Assembly: GCF_945869175.1 (NCBI RefSeq)
Contig: NZ_CAMBNZ010000004.1
Coordinates: 1 to 64,000 of the forward strand
Direction of reading: 5' to 3'
Origin: Limnohabitans sp. Rim8
Lineage (GTDB): Bacteria > Pseudomonadota > Gammaproteobacteria > Burkholderiales > Burkholderiaceae_C
DNA: 64,000 bases
Of this stretch, positions 9,910 to 18,667 are shown piece by piece (positions within the stretch are counted from its first letter, which is position 1; every line of letters starts with the position of its first letter). The position numbers were made by a program, and so were the translations under genes. The notes under the pieces were generated by a model. It did not search any database, was not told the origin of the DNA, and saw only the letters and a list, made by a program, of their open reading frames with translations.

Positions 9910-11790
9910 ATGAACCGAGAAGTCGCACAAGCCGAACCCATGGAGCGCTGGAACGATGCGCTGACCGCCTTGCAGTTGTTGCAACTGGACCCCCACGGTT
10001 TTGGCGGCGTGCGTCTGAGCGCGCCACACGGCCCCGTGCGCGAGCGCTGGCTACATGCACTGGCCAGTCTGGGCCTCGCCCTGATCAAAGTCCCTGGCTC
10101 GGTCGACAGCGAGCGGCTGCTGGGCGGCATCGACCTGGCCCATACCTTGCAAACCGGCCAGCTGCAGATGCAAGCAGGCCTGCTGCAACAGGCCGACCAA
10201 GGCTTGGTGTGCCTGCCGATGGCCGAGCGCTTGTCGCCCGCGCTGCTGGCCCCTTTGGTGCAAGCCTTGGAACAAGGCCAGGTGCCGCCCACCCGGCACA
10301 GCACCGAGGCCACCACCACCCGATTTGGCGTGGTGGCTTTGGACGAATCTTTGCCCGATGAACCCGGTGTGGGCGTGGCCTTGGCCGAGCGCCTGGGCGT
10401 GTGGCTGGACCTGCATGAACTCTCGCCCACCGACATCCACGCGGACTGGGCCACCTGCAATGCAGCGCCCCTTGAGAGCGGCGGCGACCCGAACGTGCGC
10501 CTCAGCCCTGGCGCCTGGGCACGCGCCCGTGAACGCCTCCCGCAGGTGCAAGCGAGCGACGACCACATGCAAGCGCTGTGCGCGGCAGCGATGGGCCTGG
10601 GCATTGCTTCTCTGCGCGTACCCAGCTTGGCGCTGCGCGTGGCCTGCGGCCATGCGGCACTGAATGGACGCAGCACGCTGGACGCCGACGACCTGGGCTT
10701 TGCGGCCCGCTGCGTGCTGGCCCCGCGCGCCACACAATGGCCCTCTGAACCGTCTGCCGAACAGCCTCCCCCTGAGACCGCGCCACCCGAAAACACCACC
10801 CCGTCTGAGCCGCCCCAAGACCCCGGTAAAGCGCCCGACAACGACGCTGAATCCCAAACCGACGCCAACCAAGACCCCGGCCCACCGCCCGAGCCGAACG
10901 CCGAACCCAGCGCCGAAGACCTTCAAGAGATGATGGTCGCTGCTGCCCTGGCCTGCTTGCCGCCGCACATGCTCGACAAGCTGATGACAAGCCAGGGCGC
11001 GGCCAGCCACAACACCTCCGGGCGCAGCGGCCAGACCCGCTCAGGCTCACAACGGGGCCGCCCCCTGCCCCCTCGCCCCGGCCGCCCCGGCGGTCAAGCG
11101 CGCCTGCATGTGCTGGCCACCTTGCGTGCCGCCGCGCCCAAACAAGGGCTGCGACAAACGCACAGCACCGGCCGCGTGGCCATCCGCGCCGAAGACTTCC
11201 ACATTCAGCGCTACCAACAGCGCGCCTCCAGCTGCCTGATCCTCGCGCTCGACGCTTCGGGCTCGGCTGCGTTGCAAAGATTGGCCGAAGCCAAAGGCGC
11301 CGTCGAGTTGCTGCTGCAGCAGTCTTATGCCCGGCGCGACAGTGTCTGCATCGTGGCGTTTCGGGGCGCTCAAGCCCAATTGCTGTTGCCCATGACCCGC
11401 TCGCTGGTTCGCGCCAAACGCGCCATGACCGGCCTGCCCGGTGGCGGCGGAACGCCCTTGGCCTTGGCCCTGAAAATGGCGCACGAACAAGCGGCCCAGT
11501 TGCAACGGCAAGGTGTGACACCCATTTTGGTGGTGCTCAGCGATGGCCGCGCCAACGTCACGCTGCAAGGCCTGGGTGGCCGCGCTCAGGCGCAAAGCGA
11601 TGCGCAAAACTGGGGGCAGCTCTGGCGCCTCAGTGGCCACCGGGCACTTTGGATCGACACGTCCTTGCAGCCCGACGTGCAAGCGCAGCAACTGGCCACC
11701 ACCATGGGTGCCAGCTACCTGCCCATGCCGCAGGTTCAGTCGCAGCGCATGGCACACGCCATCGAACGCGTACGCAGCCCCCAAGCCTAA
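9910..11790 (+). CDS. bchD: Magnesium chelatase subunit D
   Basis: AAA-like N-term, Pro/Asp/Glu-rich linker, C-terminal VWA (LALDASGSAA); start MNREVAQAEP. Confidence 0.93.
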   Translation: MNREVAQAEPMERWNDALTALQLLQLDPHGFGGVRLSAPHGPVRERWLHALASLGLALIKVPGSVDSERLLGGIDLAHTLQTGQLQMQAGLLQQADQGLVCLPMAERLSPALLAPLVQALEQGQVPPTRHSTEATTTRFGVVALDESLPDEPGVGVALAERLGVWLDLHELSPTDIHADWATCNAAPLESGGDPNVRLSPGAWARARERLPQVQASDDHMQALCAAAMGLGIASLRVPSLALRVACGHAALNGRSTLDADDLGFAARCVLAPRATQWPSEPSAEQPPPETAPPENTTPSEPPQDPGKAPDNDAESQTDANQDPGPPPEPNAEPSAEDLQEMMVAAALACLPPHMLDKLMTSQGAASHNTSGRSGQTRSGSQRGRPLPPRPGRPGGQARLHVLATLRAAAPKQGLRQTHSTGRVAIRAEDFHIQRYQQRASSCLILALDASGSAALQRLAEAKGAVELLLQQSYARRDSVCIVAFRGAQAQLLLPMTRSLVRAKRAMTGLPGGGGTPLALALKMAHEQAAQLQRQGVTPILVVLSDGRANVTLQGLGGRAQAQSDAQNWGQLWRLSGHRALWIDTSLQPDVQAQQLATTMGASYLPMPQVQSQRMAHAIERVRSPQA

Positions 11791-11797
11791 AACGGCC

Positions 11798-12691
11798 ATG
11801 TTTGAAAGCTTTTACCCCGGCATGGCCTGGGCCGATCACCAAGCCCAGCCCAGCATCTGGCCGCATGCGCAGCACAGCCGTTGGGTGCAAGCGGGGGGCA
11901 TCCAGTGGCATGTGCAGCACATGGGCCAAGGCCCGTGCATGCTGCTGTTGCATGGCACAGGCTCGGGCAGTTTCAGCTGGCGCGGCCTGCTGCCCGAACT
12001 TGCCCCACATTTCACCGTGGTGGCACCCGACCTGCCCGGCCACGCCTTCACCAGCCGAGGGCCGCAGGGCGCACTGTCGCTGCCCGGCATGGCCGAAGGC
12101 CTGCGCGCGCTGATGTTGCAACTCAAGCTCACTCCCCAGGTGATCGTGGGCCACTCGGCAGGCGCCGCCATTGCGGCGCACATGGCGCTGCACTTTGACA
12201 GCGCTGCGCGCAGCACCTTGATCGGATTGAATCCGGCTTGGCTGCCGCTGCCCGGCGTGGCTTCATGGTTGTTCGGACCGGCGGCCAAACTGGTGGCACT
12301 CAACCCCCTGTCGGCCTGGGCCACCGCCAAACTGGCGGCCAAACCCGGGGCCGTGGCGGAGTGGCTTTTGCGCACCGGTTCGGTGCTCGATGCCCAAGGG
12401 GTCGATCTTTACACCCGTGTGCTCAGCAACTCGGGGCATGTGCACGGCGTGCTGTCGATGATGGCGGCTTGGCGGCTCAAGCCTCTGGCTGCGCGGTTGC
12501 ACGAGATTCGGAACCCGGTGTTCATGCACATCGGCGCGCAAGACCTGACCGTTCCCCCGGCCTTGGCCGTCCAAGCCTGCCAGCGCCTGCCCCAAGCGCG
12601 GCAACAGTTGCAGCCCGGTCTTGGCCATTTGGCCCATGAACAAGACCCGATAGGCACAGCGCAACAAATTTTGAAATGGTGTACCCCCTGA
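11798..12691 (+). CDS. bchO: Alpha/beta hydrolase, magnesium chelatase accessory protein
   Basis: GHSAGAAIAAHMAL; directly after bchID. Confidence 0.85.
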   Translation: MFESFYPGMAWADHQAQPSIWPHAQHSRWVQAGGIQWHVQHMGQGPCMLLLHGTGSGSFSWRGLLPELAPHFTVVAPDLPGHAFTSRGPQGALSLPGMAEGLRALMLQLKLTPQVIVGHSAGAAIAAHMALHFDSAARSTLIGLNPAWLPLPGVASWLFGPAAKLVALNPLSAWATAKLAAKPGAVAEWLLRTGSVLDAQGVDLYTRVLSNSGHVHGVLSMMAAWRLKPLAARLHEIRNPVFMHIGAQDLTVPPALAVQACQRLPQARQQLQPGLGHLAHEQDPIGTAQQILKWCTP

Positions 12692-12727
12692 TGAAAGCAG
12701 GGGTCACGGATCGCCGTTCAGCCGCAA

Positions 12728-13561
12728 TCAGCCGGCACGCACCAAACGCTGAACCGCACCAACGGCCTCGCGGGCATCCGTGAAAATGGCATCCGCCCCC
12801 AAGTTGTCGGGGCTGAAATCGTGGATCAAGAAGATCGGACCGCCCAAAACCACGCGGACTTTGGGGTTGCCCGAGTTGGCGCGCAGGTGGGCAATCAAGT
12901 CAGGCAGTTTTGGGAGTTGCGTCTCCAAGGCGACCGAGATGCCCACCACGTCAAACCATTCATTCGCCACGGCCCGCAGCAGTTCGGATTCGGAAGAGGA
13001 GATTTCGAGCACCACTTCGGAGCCCGCTTGGCGAAAGAAGTCGGCCACGATGGTCAAACCGAGGAAATGCTGCGAGCCCGGCGCACAGGCCAGCATGACC
13101 CGCTCGCTCGCGCCTACTGCATTTTGACCGGCAGGCGACTCGTAACCCAGCCTGTAAATCATCTGGTGCATCATCGCCAAGCCGCAGGTCACTTGGGTGA
13201 AATCGCACAGGTCTTGGTCCCACAAGGCCCCCAAATGGCGTGCGGCGGGGGTGATCAGTTCCAAAAAGATGCGGTCGTTCGCCAACCCGCGATCACTCAG
13301 CGCGTCCACGATCTGGTTCGCCTTCAAGGCATCGCCCTTCAGGCAGTGCTGCGTGAAAGCCTCGAATTCTGGTTGCTCTGAGTTCAAGATTTCATCGGTC
13401 ACGGCGATGGTCTTGGCCGTGAAAAACTGCTGCACATTGAGCAGCCGCGGAATGATCTGCTCCTCGACCACGGCCAACAAGGAGTCTTTGCATTCATCCC
13501 GCAGGCTGGATGACCGCTGCAAACCATTGGATTTGTCAGGGAAACCACTGAACTCAGACAT
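12728..13561 (-). CDS. B12-binding-domain protein, AerR/PpaA-like (SCHIC-type) regulator
   Basis: Helical module (ITPAARHLGALWDQDLCDFTQVTCGLAMMHQ) plus Rossmann half with GSQHFLG (His-x-x-Gly); start MSEFSGFP. Confidence 0.72.
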   Translation of the reverse strand: MSEFSGFPDKSNGLQRSSSLRDECKDSLLAVVEEQIIPRLLNVQQFFTAKTIAVTDEILNSEQPEFEAFTQHCLKGDALKANQIVDALSDRGLANDRIFLELITPAARHLGALWDQDLCDFTQVTCGLAMMHQMIYRLGYESPAGQNAVGASERVMLACAPGSQHFLGLTIVADFFRQAGSEVVLEISSSESELLRAVANEWFDVVGISVALETQLPKLPDLIAHLRANSGNPKVRVVLGGPIFLIHDFSPDNLGADAIFTDAREAVGAVQRLVRAG

Positions 13562-13673
13562 GAGCGTTCCTTGCAGCACGAGCGTGTCAACTTGGGTAAA
13601 GGTGAAAACCGGGGCGTCAATTCGCCAGCGAGATAGCTTGCCGGTCCGCTGCTGAAATGCGTTTATAAAATTT

Positions 13674-13687
13674 TTGACCTGGATCAA
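13674..13687. promoter_or_regulatory. FNR-like palindrome TTGACCTGGATCAA
   Basis: One mismatch to TTGAT-N4-ATCAA, 113 bp upstream of the 12728-13561 start. Confidence 0.35.
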
Positions 13688-13868
13688 CAAGCATGAGAAA
13701 CCCTTGGTATGAATTCCTAAGAATTACATTTAAAGGGTCTCACCGTGTGATTTAAACGTATTTTTTGAAATTCGCAGTTCAGAAATCAGGCGGTACAACC
13801 GTACCAAAGGCCCCCAAAGTCAAGAAAGCAGCCCGAGAAATGGCACTTTGCACAGCCGCAAAGAGGGG

Positions 13869-14783
13869 TCAACGCAAAAAATCGACCACGGCCTGCAGCG
13901 AGACCTCTGCGGCTTCCTCGTGCGGCAAATGCCCTGCCCCCGGACTTAAAAACAGGCGGCTGCCCTCTATCGCCAGCAGGTAGTCGCGGGCGTTGCTCGA
14001 TGGAATGATGGCATCGGCCTCCCCCCAAACCAGCAAAGTGGGGGCTTTGATTTGGCGCAACAGCGGCACGGGATCTTGCAAAACGGTTTGCTTCAAGCGC
14101 TCCAGCATGGCCCCACGCGCACCCGGCGCGAGCAAGAGTTCGTGGTAACGCGTGGTCAGCGCATCGCTCAAAAAGTCGGCTTGTGCGTAGGCGCTTTTCA
14201 GGTTCATGCGCAACACAAATTGGGGCAGCACATGGCGCATCCAACCCATGATCGCGGGCACTTGCGGTGGTTTGCCGTATTCAAAGCCTTCGCTGGCAAA
14301 GCCATCTGGCGCCACCAGCACCAGCCGTTCGGTGCGCTCAGGGTGTTGGGCTGCAAAGGTCCAGGCGATGCGTCCACCCATCGAATGGCCCACCAGCGTG
14401 GCGCGCGACAGGCCCAAGTCGTCCAACACATGGAGCAGCAGTTGCAGGCTGCGCGCATCGGTGTAGTCGTTGGCGGGATCGGGCGGGCTCAGGCCGCTGC
14501 CAGGCAAATCAAAGCGAATCACGCGGTGCGTTTTCATCAGGCCCGGTGACCAAGCATCCCAGGTTTGCAAGCTGGCGCCAAAGCCATGCAGAAAAACCAC
14601 GGCCGGCGCCTGCCGCGGGCCGCTGTCACGCAGATGCAAATGCCATGGCCCCACTGTTCGCTCATCAGATCGGGCCTCAAGGTAGCGGGACTCCAATTCA
14701 GCGCGTGGCAAGTCAGGCGTCCACAAGCCCCAAGTCAGCAGTGCCAATACCGTCAACATCAGCATGAGTCCAAGCCTTTTCAT
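13869..14783 (-). CDS. Alpha/beta fold hydrolase with N-terminal signal/anchor
   Basis: HGFGASLQTWD, GHSMGGRIAW; start MKRLGLMLMLTVLALL. Confidence 0.75.
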   Translation of the reverse strand: MKRLGLMLMLTVLALLTWGLWTPDLPRAELESRYLEARSDERTVGPWHLHLRDSGPRQAPAVVFLHGFGASLQTWDAWSPGLMKTHRVIRFDLPGSGLSPPDPANDYTDARSLQLLLHVLDDLGLSRATLVGHSMGGRIAWTFAAQHPERTERLVLVAPDGFASEGFEYGKPPQVPAIMGWMRHVLPQFVLRMNLKSAYAQADFLSDALTTRYHELLLAPGARGAMLERLKQTVLQDPVPLLRQIKAPTLLVWGEADAIIPSSNARDYLLAIEGSRLFLSPGAGHLPHEEAAEVSLQAVVDFLR

Positions 14784-14817
14784 GCGCTGCAGTCCACCTC
14801 CGTGGACCTTGCCACGG

Positions 14818-14997
14818 TCAAATGGCAAACATCAGCAACAACACCATTTGCAACCCGTAGACGATCATCAGACCCAGTTTGTAGGTGTCGCGCAAGGTGT
14901 CGGACAGCCGCAGCATTTTCCGATCCAGCCACCAACAGGCAGCCCCGCAAAGACCCGTCATGCACAAGAAAATCGTGGCCATCAAAGAAGACTGCAT
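14818..14997 (-). CDS. Small (59 aa) two-TM hypothetical protein
   Basis: MQSSLMATIFLCMTGLCGAACWWLDRKMLRLSDTLRDTYKLGLMIVYGLQMVLLLMFAI; AGGAG 7 nt upstream of ATG; between bchP and hydrolase. Confidence 0.6.
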   Translation of the reverse strand: MQSSLMATIFLCMTGLCGAACWWLDRKMLRLSDTLRDTYKLGLMIVYGLQMVLLLMFAI

Positions 14998-15032
14998 GTC
15001 CGCACTCCTGCTCAAACATCCGTTTTTGACAA

Positions 15033-16241
15033 TCAGGTCCGCGCCAGCCCCAGCAGGTGCGCCATGTCCTTGAAGAAAATGCGCACATGAGCCATCGGGT
15101 CCTTGCGGGCCAGTTCCTTGTTCATGTAGGACTCAAAAGTCAGGCGCTGCACATCGCGGTCTTCGCAGATCTTGACGAATTTCTCGCGACGGCGGTCGTT
15201 CTGGTACCAGAAGTACTGCATCACACCCAGAATCCAAAACACGCGGCCGTGCTGCTTCATGAAGCTCTTGCGGCCTTGTTTCAGGCAAGCGCTGTTGCCG
15301 GTTTGGAGCGCCTGGTGCGCGGCTTGCGCCACACGCCGGGCGCAGTCCATGGCGTAGTAAATGCCTTCACCCGACGAGGGAGCCACCACGCCTGCGGCGT
15401 CACCGATCACCACCACGTCGCGGCCGTTGTCCCACTGGGGCAAGGGTTTGAGCGGAATGGGCGCACCCTCGCGGCGCAAAGTGGGCGCATCGGTCAGGCC
15501 TGCGATGGCGCGCAAACGTGCTGTGGCACTGCGCAATGAATAGCCCTTGTCGGCGCTGCCCATGCCCACGCTCATGGTTTTGCCGTGCGGAAAGACCCAA
15601 CCGTAAAAGTCGGGCGAGACCTCGCCTTGGTAGTACACGTCACAGCGCGCCGCGTCGTAGCCGGGCTGACCCACGGGCGACTCGATGATCTCGTGGTAGG
15701 CAAAGACGTACTTGGTTTTGTGCGCATTGGGAATGGCCTGGCGCGCGACTTCAGAACGCGCACCATCGGCCCCCACCACCATGCGGGTAGAGACCTTGAC
15801 CGGCTTGGCGTGCTCCAGCGCAGCGTGCTCTTTGGAGGTGACCGGGGTGAACTGCACCCACAACTGACCGCTGTCGTCATGCTCGAGCTTGTCAAAGATG
15901 GCCTGACGGCGCACGGCACCCGATTGGGCGGCGCGTTCGCGTAAAAATTCGTCAAACTCATCGCGGTCCACCATGCCCACAAAACCGTTGTCGATGGGAA
16001 TGTCCACCTGGTTGTCGGCGGGCGAGATCATGCGGGCGCATCGCACCTTGGCCACCAGCAGGTGGTCGGGGATGTCGAAGTCCTTGATCAGGCGCGGCGG
16101 GATCGCGCCGCCGCAGGGTTTGGTGCGGCCTTGGCGGTCCAAGAGCAACACGCGCCAGCCTTGGCGCACCAAATCGTGGGCTGCGGTGGCCCCGGAAGGC
16201 CCGCCTCCCACCACCACAAAATCAAAATCGGTTTGGTTCAT
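15033..16241 (-). CDS. bchP: Geranylgeranyl reductase
   Basis: FAD motif GGGPSGATAAHDLVRQG; PGC context. Confidence 0.94.
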   Translation of the reverse strand: MNQTDFDFVVVGGGPSGATAAHDLVRQGWRVLLLDRQGRTKPCGGAIPPRLIKDFDIPDHLLVAKVRCARMISPADNQVDIPIDNGFVGMVDRDEFDEFLRERAAQSGAVRRQAIFDKLEHDDSGQLWVQFTPVTSKEHAALEHAKPVKVSTRMVVGADGARSEVARQAIPNAHKTKYVFAYHEIIESPVGQPGYDAARCDVYYQGEVSPDFYGWVFPHGKTMSVGMGSADKGYSLRSATARLRAIAGLTDAPTLRREGAPIPLKPLPQWDNGRDVVVIGDAAGVVAPSSGEGIYYAMDCARRVAQAAHQALQTGNSACLKQGRKSFMKQHGRVFWILGVMQYFWYQNDRRREKFVKICEDRDVQRLTFESYMNKELARKDPMAHVRIFFKDMAHLLGLART

Positions 16242-17626
16242 GAGCTTGACCCACCTTTCAGCATTACGGGACTGTCAAAACGCATCGGCGTGCGTGGCGC
16301 AGCTGGGCCTGGACGCAGGCGCAAAGCCACCACCGCCGACACCGCAAACATCAGCCCTTGCAAGGCAAACACGGCGGCATAGGCCGCGCGCTGTTCACCC
16401 AAGAGCGCATGGGCCAGGTCGCTGGCGGCCGTGCCGAGCAAACCGCCCAAGCCAAAGGCCGCCGCTTGCGCCGCGCCCCACAAACCCATGCGTGTGCCTT
16501 CGCGACCCGCGCCGCCCTCACCTGCCAAGCGCATCATGGTGGCGATCGCGGCGATCGAGAACGCGCCATTGGCCACCCCCAAAAACACCACATTGGCTTT
16601 GAGCGGCAAAACCTCAGGAGACACGGCCGACAGGGCAGAACTGACCAAGCCCAGGGTGGCCAGAGCAGAAAACAGACAACCGCCCACCATCCAAGCCTGC
16701 ACCGAACCCAAGCGCCCGGCCATCCAACGCGACCCGGCCCCGGCGACGGCCAACATGCCGATCAAGACCCCCATGTGGTGCCAGCCCGAGAGCTGCGTGG
16801 TTTGCCCCGGCGTGAAGCCATGCACTGCGCCCGCAAAGGGCTCCAAAATCAAATCTTGTGCGTTGTAAGCCAGCATGGACATGAACACGAACACGGTGAA
16901 TGTGCGTGCCGCCGGATCGGCCCACACTTCTTTGAAGGCTGCTTTGAAATCTTGCTTTTGCAACCGTTCGTTGCTTTCGTGGGTCGGCACTTCAACCGCC
17001 TGTGTCGAACCACTGCCCTTTTCAAGGCCCCACAAGCACACCGCCGTGATGATGGCGGTGACCACACTCAGTCCTGCCGAGACCTGCAACAACACCTGCG
17101 GGCTGTAAGGGTCGATCAGCTTGCCCACCACCCCCGCGGTGACGGCAAAGCCGACAATCATCATCAGCCACACCGCGGTGGCCGCGGGCGCACGGCGCTC
17201 GTCGGGCACGCGCTTGGCCATCAAGGCCAAGAGCGAGGTGCCACAAGCGCTCACGCCCAAACCAATCAGGCTGAAGGAGAACCAGGCCATCAATGCCCCG
17301 TAAAACGGCTCGGAGGCCATCCACACCGTGGCCCATGCGGCCATGAAGCCCCCTGCGCCCAGCACCAGCATTCCGCCCATCATCCAGGGCGTGCTTCGGC
17401 GGCCCTTGTCAGCACCAAAGCCCATGCGCGGGCGCACCATTTGAACCGCGTAATGCCAAGCCACCAAAAACCCCGGCAGCAAGGCCGGCAAGGCCAACTC
17501 CACCACCATGATGCGGTTGAGCGTGGAGGTGGTCACCACCACCACCGCGCCCAAACAGGCTTGAATCAGGCCCAAGCGGACGATCTGAAACCAGCCAAAC
17601 ATGGATGCGCTTGAGTTTGTGCTCAT
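16238..17626 (-). CDS. PucC/BCH2-family MFS transporter (ORF428-like, next to bchG)
   Basis: LGLIQACLGAVVVVTTSTLNRIMVVELALPALLPG; start MSTNSSASMFGW. Confidence 0.88.
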   Translation of the reverse strand: MSTNSSASMFGWFQIVRLGLIQACLGAVVVVTTSTLNRIMVVELALPALLPGFLVAWHYAVQMVRPRMGFGADKGRRSTPWMMGGMLVLGAGGFMAAWATVWMASEPFYGALMAWFSFSLIGLGVSACGTSLLALMAKRVPDERRAPAATAVWLMMIVGFAVTAGVVGKLIDPYSPQVLLQVSAGLSVVTAIITAVCLWGLEKGSGSTQAVEVPTHESNERLQKQDFKAAFKEVWADPAARTFTVFVFMSMLAYNAQDLILEPFAGAVHGFTPGQTTQLSGWHHMGVLIGMLAVAGAGSRWMAGRLGSVQAWMVGGCLFSALATLGLVSSALSAVSPEVLPLKANVVFLGVANGAFSIAAIATMMRLAGEGGAGREGTRMGLWGAAQAAAFGLGGLLGTAASDLAHALLGEQRAAYAAVFALQGLMFAVSAVVALRLRPGPAAPRTPMRFDSPVMLKGGSSS

Positions 17627-18594
17627 GAGACCCCCACGGTGTGTTGCAACAGCGCCATCTGGCGCAACCCCCAGGCACTGACCATCATGCCGCTGACAAA
17701 CAGCGGCACGCCAAAGGCCGAGACATGCAGGGCACGTTCCACCGGTTGACGTAGAAATTGGGCCATCAATGGCCCTTGCAAAACGGCCAAGGCCAAAACA
17801 GCGCAGGCGTGCCATGGCAGTTGCCAATAGGCCAACAGCACAGCCACGACCGCTTGCGGCACCATCATGAACAGGCAGGCCATGCGCGCTGCGCCGTGGG
17901 CACCCAACTGCACCGGCAACGAGGCCACACCCATGCGGCGGTCGCCCTCCATGGCCTTGAAATCGTTCAGCGTCATGATGCCGTGGGCGCCCACGCTGTA
18001 CAGCAAGGCCAGCGCCACCGAATGCGGACCGGGCCAAGCCCCACCGAGCATCACGGCTGTGCCTGTGAGCCAAGCCAAGCCCTCATAACTCAAAGCGCAG
18101 GCGGCGTTGCCCCACCAGCCATTGTTTTTCAGACGCACAGGGGGCGCGCTGTAGCCCCAGGACAGCGCAATGGCCAGTGCACAAGCCGCAAAACCCCATG
18201 GCCCCATGAGCGTTGCCCACAGCAATGACAAAAGCGTCCAAGCGACGGCAATGCCCAAACCCCAGCGCCCCGGCATGCGGCCTGAGGGGATGGGTCGATG
18301 GGGTTCGTTGATGGCGTCCACATGCCTGTCAAACCAATCGTTCACGGCTTGACTGCTTGCGCAGACCAAGGGACCTGTCAGCACCAAGCCCAACAGCAGC
18401 AAGCCCCAGTTCGCGGTGATTGACTGACCGGAAGCCACCGCGCCGCAGGCGAAAGCCCACATCGGGGGAAACCAGGTGATGGGCTTGAGAAGTTCGGCCA
18501 CCGTGCGCAGTTCAGGCCGACGGCGTAAGGCCGCGTCCGCGTCAGCACGAGCTGCCTGGGGTGGGTTGGCCTGGGCCAGTGGCGAAGTGTCCAT
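17623..18594 (-). CDS. bchG: Bacteriochlorophyll synthase
   Basis: UbiA family: QAVNDWFDRHVDAINEPHRPIPSG. Confidence 0.95.
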   Translation of the reverse strand: MDTSPLAQANPPQAARADADAALRRRPELRTVAELLKPITWFPPMWAFACGAVASGQSITANWGLLLLGLVLTGPLVCASSQAVNDWFDRHVDAINEPHRPIPSGRMPGRWGLGIAVAWTLLSLLWATLMGPWGFAACALAIALSWGYSAPPVRLKNNGWWGNAACALSYEGLAWLTGTAVMLGGAWPGPHSVALALLYSVGAHGIMTLNDFKAMEGDRRMGVASLPVQLGAHGAARMACLFMMVPQAVVAVLLAYWQLPWHACAVLALAVLQGPLMAQFLRQPVERALHVSAFGVPLFVSGMMVSAWGLRQMALLQHTVGVS

Positions 18595-18622
18595 GCCCCC
18601 ATTGTGGAGAGGCTTTTTTAAA

Positions 18623-18640
18623 TGTCAACTAGGATTGACA
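18623..18640. promoter_or_regulatory. PpsR box 1 TGTCAACTAGGATTGACA upstream of bchG
   Basis: Exact TGT-N12-ACA. Confidence 0.7.
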
Positions 18641-18645
18641 CTAAT

Positions 18646-18663
18646 CGTCAACAATAATTGACA
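18646..18663. promoter_or_regulatory. PpsR box 2 CGTCAACAATAATTGACA upstream of bchG
   Basis: One mismatch (C for T), 23 bp start-to-start from box 1. Confidence 0.55.
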
Positions 18664-18667
18664 GTCT

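Noticed and set aside
10750-10930. Pro/Asp/Glu-rich stretch in bchD as a novel repeat
   Set aside because: An acidic proline-rich linker is a known normal feature of BchD between the AAA-like and VWA domains.
16358-17614. 418-aa plus-strand ORF opposite the PucC-like gene
   Set aside because: His/Gln/Arg-rich shadow ORF without domain similarity.
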